A DNA stretch of 64,000 nucleotides from an uncultured Dehalococcoidia bacterium (lineage in GTDB: Bacteria > Chloroflexota > Dehalococcoidia > Lucifugimonadales > G958296245): assembly GCA_958296245.1 (NCBI GenBank), contig OY282458.1, positions 2,036,197 to 2,100,196 on the forward strand. The letters run 5' to 3'. This document shows, in pieces, positions 7,443-16,030 of this stretch; the first letter of the stretch is position 1; every line of letters begins with the position of its first letter. Position numbers and translations under genes: made by a program. The notes under the pieces were generated by a model. It was not told the origin of the DNA and ran no database searches. It saw nothing but the letters and a program-made list of their open reading frames with translations.

Positions 7443-10154
7443 TCACGGCACGGAAATCTCCTCCGACCAGAACTCTGTGTCTCCCTCGTACTGGCCGACG
7501 CGGATGCTGACGACGTCGTATTCCGGCAAGGCGCGGACGGCCATGCATCGCCCGCCCTGCATCAGACCATACCATTGGAAGACAAAGTCGAGATTATCGA
7601 ATCCGTACTGCTGCCGGTGGCTGGGAAGGTCCTCCGTGTCAGCGGGGACAAGGTGCACGAAGAAACTGGGTCCCGTGTCCTCCGCAACGCACGGGTCCTT
7701 GACGAAGACCAGGCCTCCCATACCGAGATAAATGTCGAAAACGCCGCGGGCCGCCGGCTCGCCGAAAGTCAACGACGACAAATAGCCGTCAAACCACCGC
7801 CGGTTCTCCTCGAACCAGTGCTCCGCTTCCCAAAGGAGGTTCCCGTCGGGGTCAACCTGTCCGGTTCGGATGGTGAAGATGTCCTTGTCGGGAAGCTGGC
7901 GCTCAACGACGCAGGTCCCGTCGTACTTCCAGGAAGACTTGCTCCATGCGAAATCCAGCGTATCGCGTTCCAGAGTTCCACTTTCGGAATCCAACGAATA
8001 GACGCTCAACGGGAACCGCGTACCGTACTCGTCTTCCCATATACAGCTCCGCTTCCCATAGATTAGCCTGTTTTCGTAGAGATACACATCGTACCTGGAA
8101 CGAATGATGCGCTCTGCTTCCGAAGTCCACGCCTCCCCTTTTCCGTCTTCACTTCCAAGCGGCTCCGAGACCATTCTCTGGATGTCCGGCTGTACGGGTT
8201 CGGATGGCTTGGTGATCGCTTTCAATCGGTTGCCGAGCTGGTCAACGTAGTAGACCGAAGCGCGCAGGCGATGCCCGACATCTGCAACAGTGGGGGTGTA
8301 AACGTAGGTGGGCTGTTGAACGGGGAGGCTCGTCCAGCCATCGGCATCGCCGCCTTTCTCCCACCGCCACTGTTCCCCGGGCAGTTCGCGGCCGTGGGAC
8401 TCGTTGAGAAAGGCGCCGAACGGCTTGCCCTCCACCGGAACGTTAGAACTGCGGAACATAGCGGCGGGCCAGAACTCCCGTTCGCGCAGGCGATACACCT
8501 TACCGTCCGCCAGTTCCGCCGCCAACTCCAGCAAGGGATCCCGGGACAAGGCGTTTTGGAGGTCGTCGTACTGCTGCCGAGAGCATCCTGCCCACCGGTC
8601 ATCGAAATAGAGGACATGCACCTCTCCGATCTCAGCTGCTTTCAACAATGCGGACTGCAGACCGTCCGGTTCACACGGCAGTGCATAATGGCGTGCCGGA
8701 CCGTCGACGTGCAAACCCGTGACGACCTGGGCATTGCTCAACATCGCGCCTGTCAGAGCCTCCCCCCGAAGGTACTGCACGCTCTCCGAATTCCTCCACC
8801 GCGGTCCGGCAAACCCCTGTTTCACACCGGCATTCCAAGCCGTTAACTCGCGGTTATGCAGCACAACCAGCCAGGCCGCCTGCAGGAACAGCGCCAACAC
8901 CAGGACTGCTGCCAGAGTCTGCCTCCCCCCGATCCTATAGCTTGAAATCGCCGACGGCTCGGAACGATTCCCCGTGGCCACCCGCTTCCGCGCATACCGG
9001 AGGGCGCCGTCCATCAGCAGCAGCGCCGCTAACAGGAGCGGAATATACGCCGGGGTGAGGAATCTCCACTGCAATCCATCCCAGGTGCCTCCCGACATCA
9101 TCGCGGCGGCGAGCATCGTCAGGTACGCAAGCGCAAAGCCGCCGCATACGCGCAACGGCCCCCAGGCAACATCCGAAGCAACCGGAGCGTCCCTTTTCCG
9201 GTCCAGGCGACGGAGGAACGCAAGGCCGGCGGCCATCACGAGCGCCAACAAGAACGGTGCGGTCAACCCGAAGAGCCACCAGTCCCCGACGGCGAGCCGC
9301 CAAAACTCGTCCACGATGAAGGAAAATGAGTAGGAACCCTTGCCTCTTCCGCCGGTCGTTGAGCCGTCAACCAGAAAGTTCCGCAGCATCCACAGACCCA
9401 ACGGCGCCGCGGCAATTAGCATATAGACGACGATGCGCTTCATCTTCTCCAGCGGCGCAACCCGCGCTGCAAGCAGCATCGGGACCACCGCCAGGACCAC
9501 GAACACGCCTATGTAACGGGTCAGGCAGGCCAGCGCGCTGAACGCCGCCGCCCACATCAGGGATGCGCGCCCGCCGCCCTTCAGGTGGGCGTCGATCTGC
9601 GTCAGCGCGAGCGTTATGAACAGAATGAAAGCAGCCTCGCTCATAGCGTGGGAGGCTATTTCGACAAGCGGAAGGGCCAACGCGATCGAGATGCAGCCCC
9701 ACAACCACAGGAGCCGGGAGTGCATATGGCGCCGCAGCCACCAACCCGCGACCAGAACGGTCAGCCCGAAGATGACGGCGTTGAGCGGCCCGGCGAAGGC
9801 ATAGGGATCTAACCCGAACAGTCCTCCGCCGGCGAGCAGCGCCGGATACAGCGGCGGCCAGGACACAAGAGGGCCACCCATACCGACAAAGCCATCACCC
9901 GCCAGGAGATTGCGGGCCACCGTGACGTAGTTGACTGGGTCCCACCACATAAACGGCCCGTAGCTGGCCAGCCGCAGAAGCACGAGACCCGCGCCCAGCA
10001 CGGCTGCCGCGGCGACGAGCGCCCTGTCCAGAGCCTCCTTCAGGCGCATGGAAGACAGGTCGTCTTCGCTTCCCGGAAAGCCCAGCGCAGCAGCCGCGAC
10101 GACGAGCGCCCTGTCCAGAGCCTTCTTCAGGCGCATGGGGAACAAGTCAGTCAC
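7443..10154 (-). CDS. GT39/ArnT-like membrane glycosyltransferase, paralog of the neighbouring gene (copy B)
   Basis: This is a close paralog of the protein at 4754-7360, with the same order: membrane catalytic domain, Ig-like module (WRWEKGGDADGW, YTPTVADVGHRL), then two related cysteine-containing C-terminal domains. It has an extra ~20-residue linker before the first of those. The open frame runs to 10376, but the homologous start is GTG 10154 (VTDLFPM aligns with MTRLFSM of copy A). An ATG lies at 10136. The first ~29 codons are duplicated: MRLKKALDRALV at 10136 and MRLKEALDRALV at 10049. Translation may therefore begin at any of the three. Its substrate is not evident. Confidence 0.8.
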   Translation of the reverse strand: MTDLFPMRLKKALDRALVVAAAALGFPGSEDDLSSMRLKEALDRALVAAAAVLGAGLVLLRLASYGPFMWWDPVNYVTVARNLLAGDGFVGMGGPLVSWPPLYPALLAGGGLFGLDPYAFAGPLNAVIFGLTVLVAGWWLRRHMHSRLLWLWGCISIALALPLVEIASHAMSEAAFILFITLALTQIDAHLKGGGRASLMWAAAFSALACLTRYIGVFVVLAVVPMLLAARVAPLEKMKRIVVYMLIAAAPLGLWMLRNFLVDGSTTGGRGKGSYSFSFIVDEFWRLAVGDWWLFGLTAPFLLALVMAAGLAFLRRLDRKRDAPVASDVAWGPLRVCGGFALAYLTMLAAAMMSGGTWDGLQWRFLTPAYIPLLLAALLLMDGALRYARKRVATGNRSEPSAISSYRIGGRQTLAAVLVLALFLQAAWLVVLHNRELTAWNAGVKQGFAGPRWRNSESVQYLRGEALTGAMLSNAQVVTGLHVDGPARHYALPCEPDGLQSALLKAAEIGEVHVLYFDDRWAGCSRQQYDDLQNALSRDPLLELAAELADGKVYRLREREFWPAAMFRSSNVPVEGKPFGAFLNESHGRELPGEQWRWEKGGDADGWTSLPVQQPTYVYTPTVADVGHRLRASVYYVDQLGNRLKAITKPSEPVQPDIQRMVSEPLGSEDGKGEAWTSEAERIIRSRYDVYLYENRLIYGKRSCIWEDEYGTRFPLSVYSLDSESGTLERDTLDFAWSKSSWKYDGTCVVERQLPDKDIFTIRTGQVDPDGNLLWEAEHWFEENRRWFDGYLSSLTFGEPAARGVFDIYLGMGGLVFVKDPCVAEDTGPSFFVHLVPADTEDLPSHRQQYGFDNLDFVFQWYGLMQGGRCMAVRALPEYDVVSIRVGQYEGDTEFWSEEISVP

Positions 10155-10219
10155 GGCCGTAAGGTGTTCTATGTTGGCTAAGCTGAAGGTGGGACTTGCC
10201 GGGGAGATTGTACGCTTGT

Positions 10220-10345
10220 CTATGCCCCGGCCTGTATGAGGACACTGCCTCCGTTCTCGACTTGGATGTTCAGGTTGTGCCTGTCGAGTAGCAGCATACC
10301 CACAAGCGGGGGCGTGCCGGCGGTGTTCACAACCCCCTCGATCAC
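10220..10345 (-). pseudogene. Internally deleted retropepsin-like aspartic protease
   Basis: A 41-codon frame starts at GTG 10345, overlapping the stop of the upstream gene (GTGA), and reads VIEGVVN...PPLVGMLLLDRHNLNIQ. Its beginning resembles the usual N-terminus of clan AA retropepsin-like proteins (M-I-E-G-x-V-N). Its second half resembles their C-terminus (LVGM-LL--H-L-I). The catalytic D-S/T-G segment and about 80 residues between are missing. This is an internal deletion, not a simple truncation. The product would be inactive. Confidence 0.6.
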
Positions 10346-10632
10346 CTGCTCCTCCGCAGGGACCCACCTCCAACACTACCTATCACGCGGTATCCAACCC
10401 GAATGGACCAGACGTCGACAGCCTCTGGGCACTGCGCCCGCAGACACCCCGCTGCGGTCCGAAGGTCATCGGAGATGGCCCAACTCCCGCTGTCCACGTC
10501 AACGGCGACGTATTCACCATCGTGGTCGGCTTCTACCTGCCTCTTGATGTCCCGCTCGTATATTGCATCGCCCAAGCGGGTAGTCTCATCCTTGGGCCTG
10601 CGCGGGCGCGGCGGTGTCTGTGCGTGCGTCAT
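10342..10632 (-). CDS. Small hypothetical protein of the kind paired with retropepsin-like proteases
   Basis: The 96-residue product contains LGDAIYERDIKRQVE, then GEYVAVDVDSGSWAISDD, and ends with a RVGYRVIG segment. This pattern is known in small soluble proteins encoded directly upstream of clan AA aspartic proteases; their function is unknown. ATG 10632 is chosen because GGAAGGGG lies just upstream, although the frame is open to 10731. Its stop overlaps the GTG of the deleted protease, so the two were translationally coupled. An intact module of similar layout occurs at 58074-58743. Confidence 0.7.
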   Translation of the reverse strand: MTHAQTPPRPRRPKDETTRLGDAIYERDIKRQVEADHDGEYVAVDVDSGSWAISDDLRTAAGCLRAQCPEAVDVWSIRVGYRVIGSVGGGSLRRSR

Positions 10633-10803
10633 TCGCACCCCTTCCCAATGCCCTCCGTTACGGTGCATTCTACCGCTTTGAGGCGGTGTCGGGCAACGCA
10701 GCGTGACTGAGCATAACTGTTCAGAGACCACACCTACCTTCCTTCATCCTGAGCACCCTTACGCCCCGGCAGCGGGGCCGAGCCAGTGCGAATAACTGAG
10801 CAG

Positions 10804-11898
10804 TTACTGCTTCCGGCACAGGCTGCGCAGCTCGACGGCCACGCGGTCGTACCAGTCCGCGCTCCGAAAGTGGTCACCGCGCCGTTTTGCTCCCTCGCAG
10901 AGCCGCCTGTACAGATCAGGCTCATCCAGCAGCCGCTTGATCGCGGACTCGACCGCCGCCGCGGAACGGGGTTCCACCAGCAACCCGCTCTTTTCGTGTT
11001 CGACCAGCTCGGAAACGCCGCCCCACCTGGCGGCAACGACAGGCAGGCCGCACTGGAAGGCTTCGAGGATAGCGCCGGGGTAACCCTCGCTCCTGTAGTA
11101 GCTGGGATACACCAGCAGGTCGTGTTCACTGAGGACCCGTGGCATTTCCGCCGGGTCCAGGACGCCGCCGTAGGCCGCCCTGGGGTGGTCGTCGAAAAGA
11201 GAAAAATCCGTGTCGGACATGCCGGGGCCGAAGACGTTGAGATGACAATTCTCCGGCAGGCGGCGGCACGCGTCGAGGGCTTCGGTCAGCCCCTTGTCCA
11301 TGTCCAGACGGGCGGCGAAAATCAGCTTTTCCACCCTGCCGCGCCCGGTCCGGGCGGGCGCCTCGACGTCCCTCGTATTCGGGAACCACTTGAAGTTGTC
11401 CCGGTTATCGAAGTTGCGGCGCAGATACTGCGTCTCCACGTACACCAGCGAAGAGCGCATATAGGTCCGGTCGGCCAGCCAGCGTGCGAACGCGCCATAT
11501 CCCAGGTAATCCACCATCATGTCGCCGCCGCTTATACGCAGCACCAAGGGCCGGCGCGTAATTTTGCAGACGGCCCATAGGAACGATGCCAAGCTCAGCG
11601 CCGAATAGGGCGCGATGATGAGGAACGCGGCGTCGGAGCGCCGTATCTTCCTTACGGCTCCCCAAGCCACTCTCAGGAACCTCGCCAGGCGATTGGCCCT
11701 GATTTTCCAGGCGGGCAGATTGGTCACGCCCCCCGACGTGTCGATGACGTCCACCTCGAAGCCGCGCTCCCCCAATTCCCGCACCTGCTCATCGGCCATC
11801 ACCTTGTTGCCCCCGACCACGTTGGTATCGGATGCCCCGGCCTTCTGTATAGGAGCGATGAGCAGGATGCCGGGCCGTCGGCTCTCCTTCCCGGTCAA
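10804..11898 (-). CDS. Family 4 glycosyltransferase
   Basis: The 364-residue product has a GT-B layout. The N-terminal part has GGNKVMADEQVRELGERG, typical of donor/acceptor domains. The C-terminal domain has the GT4 pattern PSYYRSEGYPGAILEAFQCGLPVVA, with the conserved E, P and G residues, followed by LVEPRSAAAVESAI. It should transfer a nucleotide sugar to a growing lipid-linked oligosaccharide at the cytoplasmic face. The frame is open far upstream. The likely start is TTG 11898, which overlaps the stop of the flippase gene (TTGA) and lies downstream of GGAG. It is the third of three tightly packed minus-strand genes (GT2, flippase, GT4). Confidence 0.88.
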   Translation of the reverse strand: MTGKESRRPGILLIAPIQKAGASDTNVVGGNKVMADEQVRELGERGFEVDVIDTSGGVTNLPAWKIRANRLARFLRVAWGAVRKIRRSDAAFLIIAPYSALSLASFLWAVCKITRRPLVLRISGGDMMVDYLGYGAFARWLADRTYMRSSLVYVETQYLRRNFDNRDNFKWFPNTRDVEAPARTGRGRVEKLIFAARLDMDKGLTEALDACRRLPENCHLNVFGPGMSDTDFSLFDDHPRAAYGGVLDPAEMPRVLSEHDLLVYPSYYRSEGYPGAILEAFQCGLPVVAARWGGVSELVEHEKSGLLVEPRSAAAVESAIKRLLDEPDLYRRLCEGAKRRGDHFRSADWYDRVAVELRSLCRKQ

Positions 11899-13358
11899 CG
11901 TGATTCTTGCTCCTTCTCGATTTGAGCATAGGCGGCGGACCTCCCCATGATCCCGCCGGACAGCGCGGACCGACCCGCGGCCCACAGGAAGCTCGCGTCG
12001 CTGCGCCGAGGCAGCCAGACCGCGGGCAGACCCGTTCGAGTCGTTCTGTGGAAGACTATGGAGAGGAATAACCATCCGCACACCATGCCGATGGTCATGC
12101 CCCACGCCGCCGCCTCGACGCCGAGTCTCGGGTAGAGCAGGAGAAGCGCGCTGAGATTGGCGCACAGTCCCAGGAAGACCGCCCACGAGCAGACATGCGG
12201 GCGGTTGGCGCCCTTGAAGTGCGTCATGAAGATTCCCGAGACGGCGTAGGCGAGCATCCCCGGCGCGATAATCCACAAGAGCGGGACCGTCGGCAGGAAG
12301 GCTTCCGAGAGCAGCAGCCGCACCAGAGGCGCGCTGAGCGCGAGCAGTACGAGCATGGGAATCGCGGTGCCCACGAAGACCAGGCGCAGGCAGAGCGCGA
12401 CCATCTCGACGCGCTCCGCGCCCGCGACGCGGGGGAACAGCGCGTTGCCCACCGCGTTGGAGACCAGCATGAACCCAAGCATGAGCGCGCTCGCGGCTGC
12501 GAACAGCCCAATTTCGCCCTGGCTGGCGATCAATCCAAGGATGACGACGCCGAAGTGAGGTTCGACGGCGTTGCCGAGCCGCGCGGCATGGTATTTCAAG
12601 CCGTAGCCGAGAACGCGGCTGATACTCGAGCGGTGCGGCATCTCGAAGGCCAGCCCGTGACGACGCCGCAGGTACAGCAGGCAGGCGGCTATCATGACGC
12701 CATGCCCGGCGGCAAAGGCGATGACGGCGCCGTCCACCCCAAGCCCCAGTCCTCGGACGAGAGCCAGGAGCGTGAGCACGTTCGCCGCGACGCGGAGCAT
12801 TGAAAAGGCCGCCAAGCGCCTGAAGCGCCGGAGCGCGACGAGTTGGTGGTCGAGCGCGATGGAGATGGCCGTGAGGGGGGCCAGCGCAAGCGACAGCAGG
12901 AACGTGTGTGTATCCGCCTGTTGAAAGAAGGCGAGGCCGCCGTATATCAGCGGGACCGCCAGCGCGGCGGCCAGCCCGCCGCCGGCGAAGCAGATAATCA
13001 GGGCTGAGGACACGCCTTGCGAGACGCTCATCTGCCGCGCCGCCACGAAGTACTGCGCGCCCTGTTGCGCGCCGGGCGTGAGGAGCAGACCGAGCAGAGA
13101 CCCGAACGCGATGCAGACGGCGTAGGCGCCCCTTCCTTCGGGAAGCAGCATGTAGGCCAGCAGCCCCTGTATCAGCAGGGTCAGACCCGCCATGCCGGCC
13201 AGGGTCGCAAACATTACGGACACGTCCTGCCCGCCGGTTGTGGCCGGGACTTCCGGCGCGTCTGTCGTTGCCGGCTTCGATTGGATCATGACGCGGACTG
13301 GCGAACCGGACGCTGAACCTCGAGCCACGCGGCGCTTGCCAATGGGTCCAGAGTTCAT
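11895..13358 (-). CDS. MOP-superfamily polysaccharide flippase (Wzx-like)
   Basis: About 487 residues, with a charged 40-residue N-terminal tail and then 12-14 predicted membrane segments spread evenly, as in Wzx/MurJ/MATE-type lipid-linked oligosaccharide flippases. The function would be to move undecaprenyl-linked repeat units across the membrane. The ATG at 13358 is preferred, with a TTG one codon upstream. It overlaps by one base a TGA that would terminate the upstream GT2 gene if that gene's G tract were one base shorter. The 3' end overlaps the GT4 start by four bases. A second, divergent flippase lies at 31199-32554. Confidence 0.87.
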   Translation of the reverse strand: MNSGPIGKRRVARGSASGSPVRVMIQSKPATTDAPEVPATTGGQDVSVMFATLAGMAGLTLLIQGLLAYMLLPEGRGAYAVCIAFGSLLGLLLTPGAQQGAQYFVAARQMSVSQGVSSALIICFAGGGLAAALAVPLIYGGLAFFQQADTHTFLLSLALAPLTAISIALDHQLVALRRFRRLAAFSMLRVAANVLTLLALVRGLGLGVDGAVIAFAAGHGVMIAACLLYLRRRHGLAFEMPHRSSISRVLGYGLKYHAARLGNAVEPHFGVVILGLIASQGEIGLFAAASALMLGFMLVSNAVGNALFPRVAGAERVEMVALCLRLVFVGTAIPMLVLLALSAPLVRLLLSEAFLPTVPLLWIIAPGMLAYAVSGIFMTHFKGANRPHVCSWAVFLGLCANLSALLLLYPRLGVEAAAWGMTIGMVCGWLFLSIVFHRTTRTGLPAVWLPRRSDASFLWAAGRSALSGGIMGRSAAYAQIEKEQESR

Positions 13359-13400
13359 CAATCTCTTTTCAATGACGTCCTTAACTTCTTCAAGAATGCC

Positions 13401-14390
13401 CTAAATATCGGGGGGGGGGGGGGGGGGTAGCTTCATCAGGGACGGAATGAAGAAGCCTATCCCCCAGCTCAGGTGCATGGCCGCCAGCACCGGCGGAAGG
13501 AGGACGGCCGCCGCGTCCCGCCGCCAAAAGCCCACGACCGCCGCCCCGACCGCGAGGGTCAGAACGTAAGCAAGCAGCAGCGCCGCCAACAGCCAGGGGA
13601 ATCCGGCCAGGGCCAGCGCCGCCCCGGCCACCAAGCCCAGCACCAACCCAGGAGCGGCAAGGTGGCGAGGGCGAGCCGAGCCCGGATGCCTCAAGATAAC
13701 CGCCGACTTCCCTCGGCCGTAGTTGAAATACTGCCGCGCCAGCGCCCAGAAGGTGCCGCGGGGCCGGTAATTCACCACCAGTTCGGGATCGAACCATACG
13801 ATCTTTCCCCGCTTGCGCAACCGGTAGTTGAACTCATAATCCTCGTTCCAGGCCAGGTTGGTATATCCTCCGCCCATCTCCTCCAGCGTCCCACGAGAGA
13901 ACACGCCCAGGAAGGCGGTGTCGGCGACTCCCTCCTGCCCGCCCAGCCGATGGCGAGCGTTGCCTGATCCCAATGGGGTGTTCATGGCCATCGCCACCGT
14001 TCGCTCGAAGGGGGTGGTCCCCACCGCCAGTTGCCGCCCGCCGACGTTTGCCGCCCCTGTTCGCTCCAGGGTTTCCACGGCGCGGCGCACGTAACAGGGC
14101 GGAAGTACCGTATGGGCGTCGCACCGCGCCATGATGTCTCCGGTGGACACCCGAAACGCTGCGTTGGCTCCGGGCACGAGGGTTCTTTCCGGATTGGGAA
14201 TCAACTTCACCGACGGGTGGGCCCGCCGGACAAGTTCGGACATGGTCGGGGTTTCGGAGCCGTCGGCGACGATGACCTCTATCGGCCCCTCATAGTCTTG
14301 AGCCAATATCGAATCAAGGGTGAGAATTATGGTCGCTTCGGCATTGCGCGCCGGAATTATTACCGATACGCGCGGGGGGGAGGCGTTCAT
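13401..14390 (-). CDS. Family 2 glycosyltransferase with homopolymeric C tract near its 3' end
   Basis: The 329-residue product starts with VSVIIPARNAEATI and has the GT-A donor site (ARCDAHT) and NEDYEFNYRLRKRG acceptor motif. Hydrophobic helices follow near the C-terminus, so it is a membrane-anchored inverting GT2. ATG 14390 is chosen for the GAGGG ribosome-binding site; the frame is open to 14447. Near the end the coding strand has 18 consecutive C (G on the plus strand, 13410-13427), read as six prolines then D-I-stop. With 17 C the frame would continue for about 16 more residues and stop at a TGA overlapping the flippase ATG. Tract-length change would switch the C-terminus and the coupling. 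Confidence 0.88.
   Translation of the reverse strand: MNASPPRVSVIIPARNAEATIILTLDSILAQDYEGPIEVIVADGSETPTMSELVRRAHPSVKLIPNPERTLVPGANAAFRVSTGDIMARCDAHTVLPPCYVRRAVETLERTGAANVGGRQLAVGTTPFERTVAMAMNTPLGSGNARHRLGGQEGVADTAFLGVFSRGTLEEMGGGYTNLAWNEDYEFNYRLRKRGKIVWFDPELVVNYRPRGTFWALARQYFNYGRGKSAVILRHPGSARPRHLAAPGLVLGLVAGAALALAGFPWLLAALLLAYVLTLAVGAAVVGFWRRDAAAVLLPPVLAAMHLSWGIGFFIPSLMKLPPPPPPDI
13410..13427. repeat. Homopolymeric G18 tract (possible phase-variation site)
   Basis: Eighteen consecutive G are present on the plus strand inside the GT2 gene, four codons from the stop in this reading. Tracts of this length are highly prone to slipped-strand mispairing. The exact count in a single assembly may also be a sequencing consensus error. 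Confidence 0.9.
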
Positions 14391-14451
14391 GGAATAACCC
14401 TCGGGGTTCGAAGGTTGCTGATCTTCTCGATGTTCATGGCGCCGCATCCTG

Positions 14452-15543
14452 CTACGGCCGGTCTCGTTGTTCGCGCCGCTGACGGAGTGGGGAGCCCATC
14501 CGCTCCGCCTGGGATTGCAACTGTTCGCTGATGACGCTCATTACCCGCACCGTTTCGAGGCCGTCCTCGGACGTGACGGCTGGGGGCAGGCCGTTGACGC
14601 TTCGCTTGAAGAACTCGCTGATGGTCCTGTCATGGATGTTCCTGAATCGGCCCGCGAGATAGTCGAAGCCATTGGCGAAGGCGCCTGAGGCGATCTGGGC
14701 GGCCTCGCTGACAGCAGAAAGGCCGATTCCCCAAGGGGACTGGTCCACCCTACGGTAGTTGACGAGCAGCTTGCTCTGCATATCGATCTTCATCATGCCT
14801 TCAGTGCCCCACAACTCCAATAGAAAGGCCGAGTGGTTGCTGGTGTACGTTAGCACAATGCTGCTGGCGGCATGGTCGCCCATAAGCTCCAGTCTATAGT
14901 CCTCGAAGGGCGACCATGGGTACTCCGGCAAGATTTTTCGGCCCAGGACACGGACATCGCGGATAGGACCGATGAATGCCTGGGAGAGGTACACCACGTG
15001 GGGCCCTGTCTCTCCTATCGACCCGCCGGGCAGCCGGTTGGCGAAGTGACCGGGGTCCGTCGTCCACAGAGTGACCGGGGTGGAGTAGAAGATGCGCATC
15101 CCGGTCAGGTCCCCTATGCCGCCGCGCTCGATACGCTTGCGAGCCTCGATGACCCACGGGTGGAACATCTCGGTATGAGCCACCCCGACCCGGCCTTTGG
15201 ATCCCCGCTCGGCCTCGATGATCCTTTCACACTCCCCCACCGTCGTAGCCAAAGGCTTCTCAATCAGTACGGTGGCGTCCGCCTCCAGGGCCGCCGCCGC
15301 TATGTCGGCATGGGCGCTCGGCGGTGTGCATACGTCAACGAAGTCGGGGCGCTCCACGCCCAGCATCTGCTTGACGTCGTCATAGGCCGCCGGAACTCCG
15401 AATTGGCGGCTCACCGCTTCGGCCCGGGTGCGGTCGAGATCGCAGACGGCGGCGATTCTCACGTCGCGGCGCAACCGGAGCCAGGCCGGCAGGTGCTTCT
15501 TGGTTGATATGAACCCGGCTCCTACGATGGCTACCGTGTACAC
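14452..15543 (-). CDS. Gfo/Idh/MocA-family oxidoreductase
   Basis: About 363 residues. The N-terminal Rossmann fold opens with VAIVGAGFISTKKH, has the family's VDVCTPPSAHADIA and VLIEKPLATTVGE segments (the K of EKP is the usual catalytic/NAD site), and is followed by the C-terminal beta-sheet domain. Family members oxidise or reduce sugar nucleotides or cyclitols with NAD(P). In this setting it probably prepares an activated sugar for the surface glycan. GTG 15543 (VYTVAIVG) is favoured over the longer frame to 15579 because a G-rich ribosome-binding site precedes it. A paralog is at 34476-35546. Confidence 0.85.
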   Translation of the reverse strand: MYTVAIVGAGFISTKKHLPAWLRLRRDVRIAAVCDLDRTRAEAVSRQFGVPAAYDDVKQMLGVERPDFVDVCTPPSAHADIAAAALEADATVLIEKPLATTVGECERIIEAERGSKGRVGVAHTEMFHPWVIEARKRIERGGIGDLTGMRIFYSTPVTLWTTDPGHFANRLPGGSIGETGPHVVYLSQAFIGPIRDVRVLGRKILPEYPWSPFEDYRLELMGDHAASSIVLTYTSNHSAFLLELWGTEGMMKIDMQSKLLVNYRRVDQSPWGIGLSAVSEAAQIASGAFANGFDYLAGRFRNIHDRTISEFFKRSVNGLPPAVTSEDGLETVRVMSVISEQLQSQAERMGSPLRQRREQRDRP

Positions 15544-15778
15544 CCGGCGCCCCCCTCGCAGTCCCCGCCGTCGTCCCAAGCGAGCAGAATCGCGGTATTG
15601 AGCAGGTACATGGCGATGCCCGGGTTCTGCCGTTTCTGATCAGCCCCAAGTGGGATGGCATCGTGACACCCGGCACACTTGGGGTTACCTCCTCCGACCG
15701 GTCCAGGTGGGAGCCGTGCTCCCCCCACGCCAGTATAACCGCTCCTCCATGCAAGTCTCCATACAAGCCGCCCTAAGC

Positions 15779-15822
15779 CGTCATTCCGAACGCAGCGCCG
15801 GCGGAGTGAGGAATCTACGGCA
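15779..15822. repeat. Short interspersed repeat-like sequence
   Basis: The stretch has the form CATTCCGAACGC...GGAGTGAGGAATCT. A related element (GTCATTCCCGCGAACGCGGGGATCC) lies at about 18776-18800. Both are intergenic, partly palindromic and resemble the dispersed CATTC-type repeats seen in several bacterial genomes. Genome-wide copy number cannot be judged from this window. Confidence 0.45.
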
Positions 15823-15823
15823 A

Positions 15824-15940
15824 TCAATCGAGCATGGCGGAGCCGAGCTTCTGTTCCCATTGAATCGGCAAGTCCAGCAGCATATCCTTGGACAGCGCCC
15901 AAGACCATTTGAGGTACGGATTCGAGGAGGCTGTGAACAT
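15824..15940 (-). pseudogene. Unrecognised protein fragment
   Basis: The last 38 codons of a long minus-strand frame read like real protein (MFTASSNPYLKW, DMLLDLPIQWEQ, KLGSAMLD), unlike the low-complexity translation upstream of it. It could be a remnant of a truncated gene or a very small gene. No family was recognised. Confidence 0.2.
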
Positions 15941-16030
15941 GGCTTCGACCAAGCGCCTACTGCCAACCGGCGGGTGCGGCGCAGAGGCGGACAGGCGGCG
16001 TTCTGAGGGCAAACGAGGGGGCGAAGCACG

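Larger units (their letters stand above)
4660..10136. repeat. Tandem duplication of a ~2.7-kb unit carrying a GT39-like gene
   Basis: Units of about 4665-7355 and 7356-10136 are close copies over the whole gene and its 3' flank. The flank begins with the same stretch (gtcatggcagtttggcc) at 4665 and 7356, and the junction lies at the start codon of the first gene. Left of the first unit, minus-strand ATG 4669 opens a nine-codon vestige (MTEKLFRL, stop). It resembles the starts of the two full genes (MTRLFSM, VTDLFPM) and suggests a lost third copy. Confidence 0.8.
15544..16030. other. Intergenic region between the sugar oxidoreductase and hsdM
   Basis: This ~490-bp divergent gap contains an interspersed-repeat-like sequence at about 15779-15822 (cattccgaacgcagcgccgg and gaggaatct). 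It also contains a minus-strand protein-like fragment at 15824-15940. No clear promoter hexamers for hsdM were found. The open frames elsewhere in the gap look random. Confidence 0.6.
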
